A stretch of DNA of 64,000 bases from Flavobacterium praedii (GTDB lineage Bacteria; Bacteroidota; Bacteroidia; Flavobacteriales; Flavobacteriaceae). Below, piece after piece: positions 8,308-18,500 of the stretch. Below the pieces are notes generated by a model, which was not told where the DNA came from, made no database searches, and was given only the letters and a program-made list of their open reading frames with translations. The DNA lies in the NCBI RefSeq assembly GCF_026810365.1, contig NZ_CP113948.1, forward strand, positions 200,001 through 264,000, read 5' to 3'. The translations under genes were made by a program, and so were the position numbers. The stretch's first letter is position 1, and each line of letters begins with the position of its first letter.

Positions 8308-9360
8308 TTAAAATTGAATGGTTAGTTTTAGTAATACGATCAAGGCCATTATTACCAAGTTTAATAGATTTAAAGGGAGTAAATATTTCCATTCTAATAC
8401 GAGGAGCTGATCAATTCTTAATCTTGGAAATGTCCATCTAAACCACATCATTAAAAAAATGATAACCAAAGTTTTACTCAAAAACCAGAATACGCCCAAA
8501 AGAGGTATCGATTCGGTTATGCCAAATGGGGATAAATATCCGCCAAAGAAAACAGTGGTCGCTATAGCTGAGATTATAAACATATTAATAAATTCGGCCA
8601 AGAAGAAATACGCAAATTTCATCCCAGAATATTCCGTGTGAAAACCAGCACCTAATTCGGATTCGGCTTCTACTAAATCAAAAGGAGCTCTATTGGTTTC
8701 TGCTGTTCCAGCAATCATATAAATGCAAAAGGCAATGATTGCAGGGATGTGACCTTGTACAATAAGCCAGCCGTTTTTTTGAACTTCAACAATTTCCGAA
8801 AGTTGTAACGAACCCGTCATTAAAACCATTGTTAATAATGACAATCCAACAGATAGTTCGTAACTAATGGTTTGAACCCCGCTTCGCATGGCGCCGATTA
8901 AAGCAAATTTATTGTTGCTGCTCCATCCTGCCAATAAGATTCCGATAACACCAATGGAGGAAATTGCTATTAAAAAGAAAACACCAATATTAATATCAAA
9001 AGCTTGAAATTCTTTCGAAAAAGGGAAAAGAGACAAGGCCATTAATGCAGAAACGATAACAAAATAAGGAGCTAAATTGTATAAAAATTTATCGGCTTTT
9101 ATGGTTCCTGTCAACTCTTTGGATACCAATTTTAAAGCATCGGCCATGGTTTGAAAAATGCCTTGATACCCTACTCTATTTGGTCCGATTCGCAATTGAA
9201 ACCATGCTGCAACTCTTCTTTCGAGCAAAACCAAGTACAATCCGGCAACAGCAAAAACAGCAAGATAAACTACGGCTATCAAAACCATTTCAACTATACT
9301 TGCAACACCAGAAGGCATGAGGCTAAAAAGCCATTCGTGAATATTTTTTGTAATGTTCAT
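8308..9360 (-). CDS. nuoH: Complex I subunit H
   Basis: This 350-residue, eight-helix protein is NuoH, which forms the quinone chamber. The sequence shows YLVLLERRVAAWFQLRIGPN, GYQGIFQTMADALKLVSKE and the charged loop AETNRAPFDLVEAESELGAG with HTEYSGMKFA. All are diagnostic of the family and contain the conserved Glu and Arg residues facing the quinone channel. The gene directly follows nuoD with a 21-base gap. That is the place where most bacterial operons carry nuoE, nuoF and nuoG, so the absence is visible at the junction. The C-terminus ends just before nuoI. Confidence 0.96.
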   Translation of the reverse strand: MNITKNIHEWLFSLMPSGVASIVEMVLIAVVYLAVFAVAGLYLVLLERRVAAWFQLRIGPNRVGYQGIFQTMADALKLVSKELTGTIKADKFLYNLAPYFVIVSALMALSLFPFSKEFQAFDINIGVFFLIAISSIGVIGILLAGWSSNNKFALIGAMRSGVQTISYELSVGLSLLTMVLMTGSLQLSEIVEVQKNGWLIVQGHIPAIIAFCIYMIAGTAETNRAPFDLVEAESELGAGFHTEYSGMKFAYFFLAEFINMFIISAIATTVFFGGYLSPFGITESIPLLGVFWFLSKTLVIIFLMMWFRWTFPRLRIDQLLVLEWKYLLPLNLLNLVIMALIVLLKLTIQF

Positions 9361-9381
9361 TGTTACATTTATTTTTTACTG

Positions 9382-10503
9382 TTATCGATCAATATCTGGG
9401 ATTACTAGATCCAAAGTTGCCATTGTTGCTACCAAGTCTCCAATTTTTCCGCCAACAGCAATGTGATTTAATAAGGATAAGTTGGAAAATCCAGGGGAAC
9501 GAAATTTTATTCGATATGGATTTTTGGTTCCGGTACTTATCACGTAAACTCCCAATTCTCCTCTGGCTGTTTCTACTCTTTCATAATATTCGCCAACGGG
9601 TAATTTGATTACAGCGTCTGTGGTTACTTTGAAATCACCTTCGGGAATATTGTCAATTAGTTGCTCAATTATGGATAAGGATTCCCACATTTCTAGAATA
9701 CGAACTTGGTAACGAGAATAGGTGTCACCTTCCGTTTTTAGAACTTCATTAAAATTTACTTTGTCAAAAGCACTATACGGATGATGTTTACGTACGTCAC
9801 AGGAGTAACCAGAAGCTCTTCCAACAGGTCCCGATGCTCCATAAGAAATAGCAGCTTCTTTGGACAAAATTCCAATTCCTTTCATTCTTTTTTGAAAAAT
9901 AATATTGCCGGATAATAGCAAATCGTATTCTGGAAGTTTTGTTTTGAAATGAGCGATAAACTCTTTGGTTCTTTTTACAAAGTTGGGATGAATGTCAAAC
10001 ATCAATCCGCCTGGAACATTGTAGTTCATTGTTAATCGAGCTCCACAAGTTTCTTCGAATATATCATTGATTAATTCTCGATCTCTAAAACCATAAAAAT
10101 AAGTGGTCAAAGCGCCTACATCCATACCCATAACTCCCCACCACAATGTATGTGAAGCTATTCTAGTCAATTCATCGAGTATGGTGCGAATGACTTTTAC
10201 ACGATCAGGAATTTCAAGTTGCAGAGCGTTTTCAACAGTTAAGCAAACTGCTTCGTTATTAATATGAGAAGATAAATAATCCATTCTATCTGTCAAATGG
10301 ACAATTTGTTGGTAGCTGTCTCGTTCGCTCATTTTTTCGATAGAGCGGTGAATGTATCCCAAATCGGGTTCTACTTTTTTGATTATTTCACCATCTATAG
10401 TCAATAACAACCGCAAAACCCCATGTGTTGCTGGGTGTTGTGGCCCCATGTTGATGAAATATTCTTCGGATTTAAAATTGTTGGTTATGGTAGCTGTTTC
10501 CAT
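9382..10503 (-). CDS. nuoD: Complex I subunit D (49 kDa type)
   Basis: This 373-residue protein is NuoD, the hydrogenase-like subunit that forms the quinone-reduction site with NuoB. It begins near INMGPQHPATHGVLRLLL with the conserved quinone-binding His in the HPATHG motif. It continues with GYIHRSIEKMSE, LTDRMDYLS and RETCGARLTMNY-like motifs. The C-terminus ends with the family form GDLVATMATLDLVIPDIDR. It is separate from NuoC, unlike the fused NuoCD of enterobacteria, with a six-base gap between the two genes. Length and motifs are normal. Confidence 0.96.
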   Translation of the reverse strand: METATITNNFKSEEYFINMGPQHPATHGVLRLLLTIDGEIIKKVEPDLGYIHRSIEKMSERDSYQQIVHLTDRMDYLSSHINNEAVCLTVENALQLEIPDRVKVIRTILDELTRIASHTLWWGVMGMDVGALTTYFYGFRDRELINDIFEETCGARLTMNYNVPGGLMFDIHPNFVKRTKEFIAHFKTKLPEYDLLLSGNIIFQKRMKGIGILSKEAAISYGASGPVGRASGYSCDVRKHHPYSAFDKVNFNEVLKTEGDTYSRYQVRILEMWESLSIIEQLIDNIPEGDFKVTTDAVIKLPVGEYYERVETARGELGVYVISTGTKNPYRIKFRSPGFSNLSLLNHIAVGGKIGDLVATMATLDLVIPDIDR

Positions 10504-10509
10504 GTTTAC

Positions 10510-10971
10510 TTATTTGATTACCATATTAATTTCATCTACATAGTCTTTTCTTAACGGAAACCCGTCCCAATCTTCGGTCAAAAAGAGTCTTTTTAAATTA
10601 GGATGATTTTTGAATTTTATTCCAAAAAAATCAAACACTTCTCTTTCATGAAATTCGGCTGTCGCCCAAATATCATAAACCGAATCAAATGTTGGGTTTT
10701 CTCTATCTTCCGTTTTAACTTTTACTACAATAATATGTCGGTGTATGGTTGATTCTAAATGGTAAACAACTCCTAATTCCTTTCCCCAATCTACACCGCT
10801 TAAGCAAAATAAATAATCAAAACTGGTTTCAGAATTATTTTTTAATTGTATCATTAATTGGTGCAAATGTTCGGGTTGAACAGTACTATTTAAAAACTGG
10901 GATTTCTCTTCTGTAAATTCCAATTCGGGAATCCAACTGCTTATTAAATTTTGTAATGCTTCGTTTGTCAT
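10510..10971 (-). CDS. nuoC: Complex I subunit C (30 kDa type)
   Basis: This 153-residue protein is NuoC. The C-terminal signature EFHEREVFDFFGIKFKNHP, followed by LKRLFLTEDWDGFPLRKDY, is diagnostic of the 30 kDa subunit. The N-terminal half is variable, as usual. It helps hold the peripheral arm to NuoD and NuoB. A 94-base gap to nuoB upstream is the longest gap inside the operon; it begins with a short 7-base tandem repeat that overlaps the nuoB stop. Confidence 0.94.
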   Translation of the reverse strand: MTNEALQNLISSWIPELEFTEEKSQFLNSTVQPEHLHQLMIQLKNNSETSFDYLFCLSGVDWGKELGVVYHLESTIHRHIIVVKVKTEDRENPTFDSVYDIWATAEFHEREVFDFFGIKFKNHPNLKRLFLTEDWDGFPLRKDYVDEINMVIK

Positions 10972-11043
10972 AATTTGTAATATATTAAAACAATTAATTG
11001 AGGTACTAGTTCATAGAATACAAATAGAGGTTTGAAATCTTAA

Positions 11044-11068
11044 CTCACTTCTCACTTCTCACTTCTCA
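11044..11068. repeat. 7-base tandem microrepeat at the nuoB stop
   Basis: The unit CTCACTT occurs three times in a row plus a partial fourth copy, and the last copy overlaps the nuoB stop codon. It is a simple-sequence tract in the only sizeable spacer of the operon. Confidence 0.6.
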
Positions 11069-11626
11069 AAGTCCTTCATCAAACCCATCAATAGGAAAAA
11101 CTTTATTTTTCATACTTTCGGTTCTTATTTTTGCTTGTAGCATTAACATTCCTTCTAATAATGCTTCTGGTCTTGGAGGACAACCAGGAACATAAACATC
11201 AACAGGAATTACATGGTCAGCACCTTTTACAACCGAATACGTGTTGTAAAAGAAAGGACCTCCTGAGATAGCACAAGCTCCCATAGCGATAACATATTTG
11301 GGTTCGGCCATTTGATCATACAAACGACGCAACACCGGTGCCATTTTGTTTACAATTGTTCCTGCTATAATGATTAAATCGGCTTGTCTAGGCGAAGGTC
11401 TTGCTACTTCAAAACCAAATCTGGAGTAATCGTGACGAGCCGCTCCGGTTTGCATCATTTCGATAGCACAACAACTCGTTCCAAAGTATAGTGACCATAA
11501 AGAATTTGATCTTCCCCAATTGATTATTTGGTCTAATGATGTAATGACAACATTTGCGCCATTTCCTGCAGGAATTACTTTTCCTGGGAAATCAGCTGGT
11601 ATTTCGGGTGCAGTATTTATTCCCAT
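11066..11626 (-). CDS. nuoB: Complex I subunit B (PSST type)
   Basis: NuoB binds cluster N2, the last Fe-S cluster before the quinone. The cysteine ligands are all present: the adjacent pair in [11 protein letters not shown], one in [11 protein letters not shown], and one in [15 protein letters not shown] choose the ATG giving MGINTAPEI (186 residues), which overlaps the nuoA stop by ten bases. A TTG seven codons upstream would extend it without family support. No sign of degeneration is seen, which matters because the complex lacks the NADH module and must take electrons through NuoI and NuoB. Confidence 0.93.
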   Translation of the reverse strand: MGINTAPEIPADFPGKVIPAGNGANVVITSLDQIINWGRSNSLWSLYFGTSCCAIEMMQTGAARHDYSRFGFEVARPSPRQADLIIIAGTIVNKMAPVLRRLYDQMAEPKYVIAMGACAISGGPFFYNTYSVVKGADHVIPVDVYVPGCPPRPEALLEGMLMLQAKIRTESMKNKVFPIDGFDEGL

Positions 11627-11967
11627 TTTAATGCTTCTTTTTTCCAAGCATAGGCTAAGCCTAAACCTAATATTACTAGAAATATGATAATCTCATAAAA
11701 GGCCACCATTCCAATTTTTTGAAAAACAACCGCCCAAGGTATTAAAAAGGCTACCTCAACGTCAAATACTAAAAACAAAATGGCGTACAGATAATAACCA
11801 ACTTTAAACTGAACCCAAGTAGGACCAATTGTAGTCATACCACTTTCATAAGGTTCTCGTTTTTGGGAGTTGTCTGATTTTGGTGAAATTAAATTAGAAA
11901 GAAAATTGGCTCCTGCTACTAGAATGATTCCGGCCAACAAGAAAACTATAATTGCTTCTGAACCCAT
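11617..11967 (-). CDS. nuoA: Complex I subunit A
   Basis: This 116-residue, three-helix protein is NuoA. It shows the loop motif [21 protein letters not shown] and the [21 protein letters not shown] helix with conserved Asp and Glu, both diagnostic. It is the first complex I gene of the operon and begins 31 bases after the korB stop, with no terminator in between. That spacing is the main sequence argument that the ferredoxin oxidoreductase genes and the complex I genes are one transcript. Confidence 0.95.
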   Translation of the reverse strand: MGSEAIIVFLLAGIILVAGANFLSNLISPKSDNSQKREPYESGMTTIGPTWVQFKVGYYLYAILFLVFDVEVAFLIPWAVVFQKIGMVAFYEIIIFLVILGLGLAYAWKKEALKWE

Positions 11968-11998
11968 ATTGATAAATTTTGAATTATTATTATCTTAA

Positions 11999-13012
11999 TT
12001 ATTTTACTTCGTAAGTTTCTCCTGAAAAGAATAAATCATCCGTTTTGGAAAAATTAGAATTTGCTTTGACTTGTGCTGTTAATTCTTTTTCTCTTTCTTC
12101 TAAGGTAACATCGCTAAAACTTCTAATTACCCCCATTGCAATTGGATTTTGTAATCGAACCAGCATTTGGTGCATAGTTGGATCTTGTTCTTTGGCATTG
12201 TGTACCAATATATCTTCTTGGGTAATTCCATTTTCTCCGATGGTAACTACTTCTAATTTTAGTCCGTTTAAGACCAATCCTTTGTCTCTGTTTTTGCCAA
12301 AAATCATTGGTTTTCCGTGTTCCAAATAGATTTGTTTGTCTTCTTTTACTTCTTTGTCTGTGATATTATTGAAGCATCCGTCATTAAATATTACACAATT
12401 TTGTAGAATTTCGATTAGGGATGTTCCTTTAAACTGATGTGCTTCAATAAAAATCTGACCCATTTCTTTTGGGCTATTACCTCCAATTCTGGCAAAAAAT
12501 CGAGCTTGTGCACCTAATGCGAGTTCACCTGGTGAAAACGGCGGTTGAGTGTTGCCATAAGGAGAAGATTTTGTTTTTTGTCCAATTAATGAAGTAGGCG
12601 AAAATTGGCCTTTGGTTAATCCATAAATTTCATTATTAAACATTATAATGTTTAAATCTATATTTCTTCGAAGAACATGTATGAAATGATTGCCGCCAAT
12701 GGCCATTGAATCACCATCGCCAGTTGCTATCCAGACACTTAAGTTTGGATTGGCCAATTTTATACCCGAAGCAATTCCAGGAGCTCTTCCATGAATACTA
12801 TGAATTCCATAGGTTTCCATATAATAAGGAAAACGAGAGGAGCAACCAATTCCAGAAACAAAAACCACATCTTCTTTGGCAACATTCATTTCAGGAAGCG
12901 CTTTTTGCATGGTACGCAAAATCACATAATCATCACAACCAGGACACCATCTTACTTCTTGATCAGTAGTAAAATCTTTAAGGGTGTATTTATTTATAGG
13001 AGTAGTTTCCAT
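11999..13012 (-). CDS. korB: 2-oxoacid:ferredoxin oxidoreductase, beta subunit (KorB type)
   Basis: This 337-residue protein is the thiamine-diphosphate-binding beta subunit. It has the RWCPGCDDYVIL cysteine motif near the N-terminus, GIGCSSRFPYYMETYGIHS, and the ThDP/Mg motif GDGDSMAIGGNHFIH followed by NEIYGLTKGQFSPTS. A third cysteine group lies in EILQNCVIFNDGCFN. This layout is that of the two-subunit 2-oxoglutarate:ferredoxin oxidoreductases found also in aerobes. The start is three bases after the korA stop. It passes electrons from the decarboxylated 2-oxoacid to ferredoxin. The choice of 2-oxoglutarate over pyruvate is inferred from family architecture. Confidence 0.9.
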   Translation of the reverse strand: METTPINKYTLKDFTTDQEVRWCPGCDDYVILRTMQKALPEMNVAKEDVVFVSGIGCSSRFPYYMETYGIHSIHGRAPGIASGIKLANPNLSVWIATGDGDSMAIGGNHFIHVLRRNIDLNIIMFNNEIYGLTKGQFSPTSLIGQKTKSSPYGNTQPPFSPGELALGAQARFFARIGGNSPKEMGQIFIEAHQFKGTSLIEILQNCVIFNDGCFNNITDKEVKEDKQIYLEHGKPMIFGKNRDKGLVLNGLKLEVVTIGENGITQEDILVHNAKEQDPTMHQMLVRLQNPIAMGVIRSFSDVTLEEREKELTAQVKANSNFSKTDDLFFSGETYEVK

Positions 13013-13014
13013 AA

Positions 13015-14868
13015 TTATACTAGTTCTTTAAATTTTTGAATCAAATCATCGTTAGCAAATGGTAATCCTTGAATTTTATTGAATTTTAAATAATCAAACT
13101 GACTGAATTTGATTTTTAGAACACTAGCAAATTGTCCGCTGTTTAATTCGCAAACCACAATTTTTTTGAATCTAGACAGAATTTCTTCCGTATTTTTTGG
13201 CAATGGATTAATGTAATTGAAATGGGCTAAACCAATAGAAGTATATCCTTCTTGATTGATTTGTTTTACTGCAGAATGCAACGAACCATAAGTACCGCCC
13301 CATCCAATAACTAATAAATCTCCTTCTTGGGCAAACTCCACTTCTTGGTTGGGTATATTAAATTTTACACGCTCTATTTTTTCGGCTCGAATTTTAGTCA
13401 TCTCCTCATGATTTAGAGGATCATAAGATATATTTCCAGTAACAGCATCTTTTTCGAGGCCACCAATTCGATGTTCTAAACCTGGTGTTCCTGGAATAGC
13501 CCAATTGCGAGCAAGTGTATCTTGATCTCGGTCATAAGGATGCCAATTTTCTTTAGCTTCAAAAATTCGATTATTTTTAATGGAAGGCATTTCAGAAACG
13601 GTTTTTATTTTCCAAGGAGCAGAACCGTTTGCAATGTATCCATCGGTCAATAAAATAACAGGAGTCATGTGTTCCAAAGCAAGTCTTGAAGCTTCATAAG
13701 CAAAATTAAAACAGTTAGAAGGTGTGCTTGCTGCAATTACAATTAATGGGCTTTCCCCATTTCTGCCATACATGGCTTGCAGTAAGTCAGATTGTTCTGT
13801 TTTTGTAGGCAATCCAGTAGAAGGGCCGCCACGTTGTACATCTACAATAACCAGGGGCAATTCAACCATAATAGCCAATCCAATTGCTTCGCCTTTTAAA
13901 GCCAAACCTGGGCCAGAAGTAGTAGTTATGGCCAAATCTCCTGCAAATGCTGCTCCAATGGCAGATGTGATTCCTGCAATTTCATCTTCTGCTTGAAAAG
14001 CTTTTACGCCAAAATGTTTGTGTTTTACCAATTCATGCAAAATATCGGTTGCAGGAGTAATTGGGTACGAACCCAAGAATAATTCCATTCCTGCTTTTTC
14101 GGCAGCTGCAAGAAATCCCCAGGCAGTTGCGGTATTTCCCATTATAATTCTATAGGTACCAGCAGGCAATTTTGCTGGAGAAATGGTATAGGAATTCGGA
14201 ATTAGTTCGAGTGTTTCGGCATAAAAATATCCTGCATTTAATACTTTGGTATTTGCTTCAATTAAATGAGGTTTTGATTTGAAGGTTTTATTAAAAAAAT
14301 CAATAGTATGTTCTTTGGAACGATTGTACATCCAGTAAATCATTCCTAAGGCAAACATATTTTTGCTCCTAGAAATCGTTTTTACATCTAGACCAGAAAC
14401 ATCTTTAAGGGCTTCTTTAGTTAATGAAGTCATGTCTACCAATAGTACACGGTAGTTATCTAGACTTCCATCTTCCAATGGATTAGTAGAATATTCAGCT
14501 TTTTCTAAATTTTTTTTATTGAAAGAATCAGTATCTACTATTAAAGTATGACCCAATTTTAAAGCCCTTAAATTGGTCTTTAAAGCTGCTGGATTCATTG
14601 CTACTAATAGATCTACATTATCACCAGGTGTACTGACTTCAACACTACCTATATGAACTTGAAATCCAGACACACCATACAAGCTACCTTGAGGCGCTCT
14701 AATTTCGGCGGGATAATTGGGAAAAGTAGCAATGTCGTTGCCAAACATTGCAGAAGTATCTGAAAATTGTGTACCTGTAAGTTGCATTCCATCTCCGGAA
14801 TCACCAACAAATCGAATTACTACAGCTTCTAGAACTTCGGGTTGAAGTTTTGTGTTATTTGCAGTCAT
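13015..14868 (-). CDS. korA: 2-oxoacid:ferredoxin oxidoreductase, fused gamma-alpha subunit (KorA type)
   Basis: This 617-residue protein fuses the gamma domain (about residues 14-195, with RFVGDSGDGMQLTGTQF) to the alpha domain (from about 225). In the alpha domain GSYPITPATDILHEL, FQAEDEIAGITSAIGAAFAG and TTTSGPGLALKGEA are visible, and these contact ThDP and substrate. The fusion and length match KorA of two-subunit 2-oxoglutarate:ferredoxin oxidoreductases, including those of aerobes such as mycobacteria. There is no built-in ferredoxin domain, so a separate ferredoxin is needed; one is encoded divergently at 15032. This gene leads the operon that continues into nuoA-N. Confidence 0.9.
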   Translation of the reverse strand: MTANNTKLQPEVLEAVVIRFVGDSGDGMQLTGTQFSDTSAMFGNDIATFPNYPAEIRAPQGSLYGVSGFQVHIGSVEVSTPGDNVDLLVAMNPAALKTNLRALKLGHTLIVDTDSFNKKNLEKAEYSTNPLEDGSLDNYRVLLVDMTSLTKEALKDVSGLDVKTISRSKNMFALGMIYWMYNRSKEHTIDFFNKTFKSKPHLIEANTKVLNAGYFYAETLELIPNSYTISPAKLPAGTYRIIMGNTATAWGFLAAAEKAGMELFLGSYPITPATDILHELVKHKHFGVKAFQAEDEIAGITSAIGAAFAGDLAITTTSGPGLALKGEAIGLAIMVELPLVIVDVQRGGPSTGLPTKTEQSDLLQAMYGRNGESPLIVIAASTPSNCFNFAYEASRLALEHMTPVILLTDGYIANGSAPWKIKTVSEMPSIKNNRIFEAKENWHPYDRDQDTLARNWAIPGTPGLEHRIGGLEKDAVTGNISYDPLNHEEMTKIRAEKIERVKFNIPNQEVEFAQEGDLLVIGWGGTYGSLHSAVKQINQEGYTSIGLAHFNYINPLPKNTEEILSRFKKIVVCELNSGQFASVLKIKFSQFDYLKFNKIQGLPFANDDLIQKFKELV

Positions 14869-14960
14869 AATTTTAAGTTTAAAAATATTAAAAACTTTAA
14901 AAAAGCAATTCCGTAACTAACAATCAGGTAGTAAATTTAATTGTACTTATTTTATAAAAA

Positions 14961-14976
14961 TATGACGAAAGTCATA
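14961..14976. promoter_or_regulatory. Palindromic operator candidate between korA and the ferredoxin gene
   Basis: TATGACGAAAGTCATA is a perfect inverted repeat with a four-base centre (TATGAC-N4-GTCATA). The half-site spacing is like that of CRP/FNR-family sites. It lies in the 163-bp divergent promoter region, 93 bases from korA and 56 bases from the ferredoxin start. A redox-sensing regulator is a reasonable guess, but no regulator gene is in the window. Confidence 0.4.
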
Positions 14977-15031
14977 AAAAGTTAAAATTATCATATCTAA
15001 ATTTACTAATAATTATTAAATTCTAAAAAAC

Positions 15032-15382
15032 ATGGCTATTATTATAACAGATGAATGCATCAACTGTGATGCATGTATTTCAGAGTGTCCTAACAATGCA
15101 ATCTATGAACCAGATGATAAATGGTCTTATTCTGATGGGTCTTCTTTGAAAGGAATGGTTAAAACTCCAAAAGGAGTAGATGTGGATGCCGATGAAGAGA
15201 ATGAACCTCTTTCTGATGAATTCTTTTATATCGTATCAGACAAATGTACCGAGTGCAAAGGTTTTCATGATAAACCACAATGTGCTTCAGTTTGCCCTGT
15301 AGATTGCTGTATACAAGACGAAAATCATGTTGAAACAGAAGATGAATTGCTACAGAAAAAAGCTTGGTTACATAATGAGTAG
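15032..15382 (+). CDS. Alvin-type 2[4Fe-4S] ferredoxin
   Basis: This 116-residue ferredoxin has the first cluster motif CINCDACISECPN and a second motif with an enlarged loop, C-x2-C-x8-C-x3-CP (from CTEC to SVCPVDCC). The widened second loop plus an acidic C-terminal helix is the mark of Alvin-type 2[4Fe-4S] ferredoxins, which have very low potentials. An acidic insert (about residues 45-75) lies between the clusters and is longer than usual. It sits divergent to korA and 144 bases ahead of nifJ. It is the obvious candidate carrier from the oxidoreductases to complex I. Confidence 0.93.
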   Translation: MAIIITDECINCDACISECPNNAIYEPDDKWSYSDGSSLKGMVKTPKGVDVDADEENEPLSDEFFYIVSDKCTECKGFHDKPQCASVCPVDCCIQDENHVETEDELLQKKAWLHNE

Positions 15383-15526
15383 TTGGTAATATTAAAAAGT
15401 TAAGACATCCTTTTGAAATAATTTAATGGGAGTTTTAACTTTTTTTGTTTTTTATAATTAATACTATCGGTAGTTTGCAGATGGGTTATATAAGCAAATT
15501 GGAGATGGTGAAAACAACTTTATGAT

Positions 15527-18500
15527 ATGAATAATAAAATTTTTCCAAAATTAATTTGTGATGGTAACGAAGCAGTTGCAATCATTGCGCACAAAACGAA
15601 TGAAGTATGCGCTATTTACCCAATTACTCCATCATCCCCAATGGGTGAGCATGCAGAGTTATACAGTTCCAAAGGAAAAACCAATGTTTGGAATAATGTT
15701 CCTCGAATTGTAGAAATGCAAAGCGAAGGAGGGGCTGCAGGAACGGTTCATGGTTCTTTGCAAGCTGGTGCTCTAACTACTACTTTTACAGCTTCTCAAG
15801 GCTTATTATTAATGATACCTAATATGTATAAAATCGCAGGGGAATTATTGCCTTGCGTTATACATGTAGCGGCACGTACAGTTGCAACACATGCCTTATC
15901 CATTTTTGGAGATCATTCTGATGTTATGGCTTGTCGACAAACTGGTTTTTCAATGCTTTTTGGAGGTTCAGTTCAAGAAGCCCATGACTTTGCATTGATT
16001 TCACAAGTCACTACCTTAAAATCTAGAGTACCAATTTTAAACATATTCGACGGTTTTAGAACATCTCATGAAATTTCAAAAATAGACGGTATTCCAGATG
16101 ATATTATCAAAGCAATGATACCAGAAGATAAAATCATGGAACATAAAAAAAGATCTTTGGATCCAGATCGTCCTGTTTTAAGAGGAACTACCCAAAATCC
16201 AGATGTATTTTTTCAAGCTAGAGAAGCTTGTAATTTATTTTATGATAAAGTGCCTGCAATTGTTCAGGAAGTTATGGATGAATTCTACGAACATACAGGA
16301 CGTAGATACAATTTGTTTGATTATATAGGACATCCAGAAGCCGAACGTGTGATTATCATTATGGGGTCGGCAGAGGGGCCTGTCAAAGAAGCTCTTGATG
16401 CACTTTTAAAACAAGGTGAAAAAGTTGGGGTATTACTTGTTCGTTTATTTAAACCATTCTCTATAGCTGGTTTTGTTGATAAACTACCCAAAACTGTAAA
16501 AAAAATAGCAGTGTTGGATAGAACCAAAGAACCTGGAAGCATAGGGGATCCTTTATATTTAGATATTGTAGCTGCTCTTGTTGAAAGCGGAAGAGAAATG
16601 CCAATTGTTGTAGGCGGTCGTTACGGATTATCATCCAAAGAATTTACTCCTGCAATGGTTAATGGAGTATATGAGGAACTGTCAAATTCAAAACCAAGAA
16701 ATCACTTTACAATAGGTATAAATGATGATGTAACTTTCAAAAGTTTGTATTACGATCCCTCTTTTGATTTTAAATCAACAACAATCAATTGTATGTTCTA
16801 TGGATTAGGTTCTGATGGAACGGTTGGGGCTAATAAAAATTCGATCAAGATCATTGGTGAAACCACTGATAATTATGTTCAGGGCTATTTTGTTTATGAC
16901 TCTAAAAAAGCCGGAGCTCAAACCATTTCACACCTTCGTTTTGGGCCAGATCCAATAAATTCCAATTACTTAATTGATAAAGCAGATTTTATTGCCAGCC
17001 ATAAATTTAATTTTATTGAAAAATTCAATATGATTGCTGATTTGAAGCATGGTGGTACTTTCTTACTCAACTCACCTTATTCTACAGATGAAATTTGGGA
17101 CAGATTGCCTTTGCAAATTCAAAAAGGAATTATTGAAAAAGAAGTTAAATTTTATGTTATAGACGCTACTAGAGTGGCTCAAGAAGCCAGTCTTGGAAAA
17201 AGAGCCAATACCATCCTTCAAACTTGTTTCTTTGCCATTTCGGGTATTTTACCTAAGGATGAAGCGATTGAAAAAATTAAGAATGCAATTGTAAAATCTT
17301 ATTCTCATAAAGGAGAGAAAGTAGTGAAAATGAATTTTAATGCAGTTGATAAAGCATTAGAAAATTTACATCAAGTTGATTATCCAAAAGTAGTTTCAAG
17401 TGAAAAATCAATGCTTTCTGCAATGCGAAACGCACCTGATGGATTTGTTACCGAGGTTTTAGAGAAAATTTTGGCTGGTTTCGGAGATGATCTTCCTGTC
17501 AGTGCCTTCACTGTAGATGGAACTTTCCCAACAGGAACTTCTCAATACGAAAAAAGTGGTATTGCCGACTTTATTCCCGTTTGGGATGATGAAAGTTTGT
17601 GTACACAATGTAATAAATGTGTTGCTATTTGTCCTCATGCTGCAATTCGTTCCAAAGTAGTTTCTAATGATGAATTAGCTGGATTGCCAAGTTCATTAAA
17701 AAGTGCACCAGCAATTGGAAGACCTTTTGCCAAAGAAAATGAATCCTATATTTTACAGGTTTCACCTGAGGATTGTACCGGTTGTGATCTTTGTGTGGCT
17801 GTTTGTCCAGCAGTGAGTAAAGAAAAAGAAAACTTCAAATCCATCAATATGCACAAGAAAATTGAAGTGGATGTAGTCGAAAATGTGAACTGGGATTATT
17901 TTGAAAAATTATCCTATTATGATCGTGCCGCTTTGCAATTGTCAACTGTAAAAGGCTCTCAATATTTGGAACCCTTATTTGAATTCTCTGGGGCTTGTTC
18001 TGGTTGTGGTGAAACACCTTATATTAAATTGATTACACAATTGTATGGAGATAGCATGTTGATCGCTAACGCAACAGGATGTTCTTCAATTTATGGAGGA
18101 AATTTACCAACAACTCCTTACAAAACTAATGAGTACGGTAGAGGACCAGCTTGGGCGAATTCACTCTTTGAAGATAATGCCGAATTTGGGTTAGGATTAA
18201 AATTAGGTTTATCCAAAAAACAAGAAATCGCAGTTGGATTATTAAAATCCTTAGAATCAGAAGTTGGTAGCGAATTAGTAAGCGCTATTTTGAATAATGG
18301 TGAAGAAACTGAAGCTCTTAAAAATGAAAAATTCGCTCAAATTGAAGCGCTAAATAAAATCTTGGTCAAAATCCAAAACAATGACGATGCTAAGAAATTG
18401 AGTCAATTGACAGAATATCTTCGTAAGAAAGCAGTTTGGATTTTTGGAGGTGATGGTTGGGCTTATGATATTGGATATGGTGGTGTAGATCATGTACTAT

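Noticed and set aside
8303..8392. A longer NuoI beginning 30 residues upstream
   Set aside because: The extension would lie within nuoH and does not match NuoI proteins; the ATG at 8302 fits the operon.
9360..9382. Room for a decayed nuoE, nuoF or nuoG between nuoD and nuoH
   Set aside because: The gap is only 21 bases, so no remnant can be present here.
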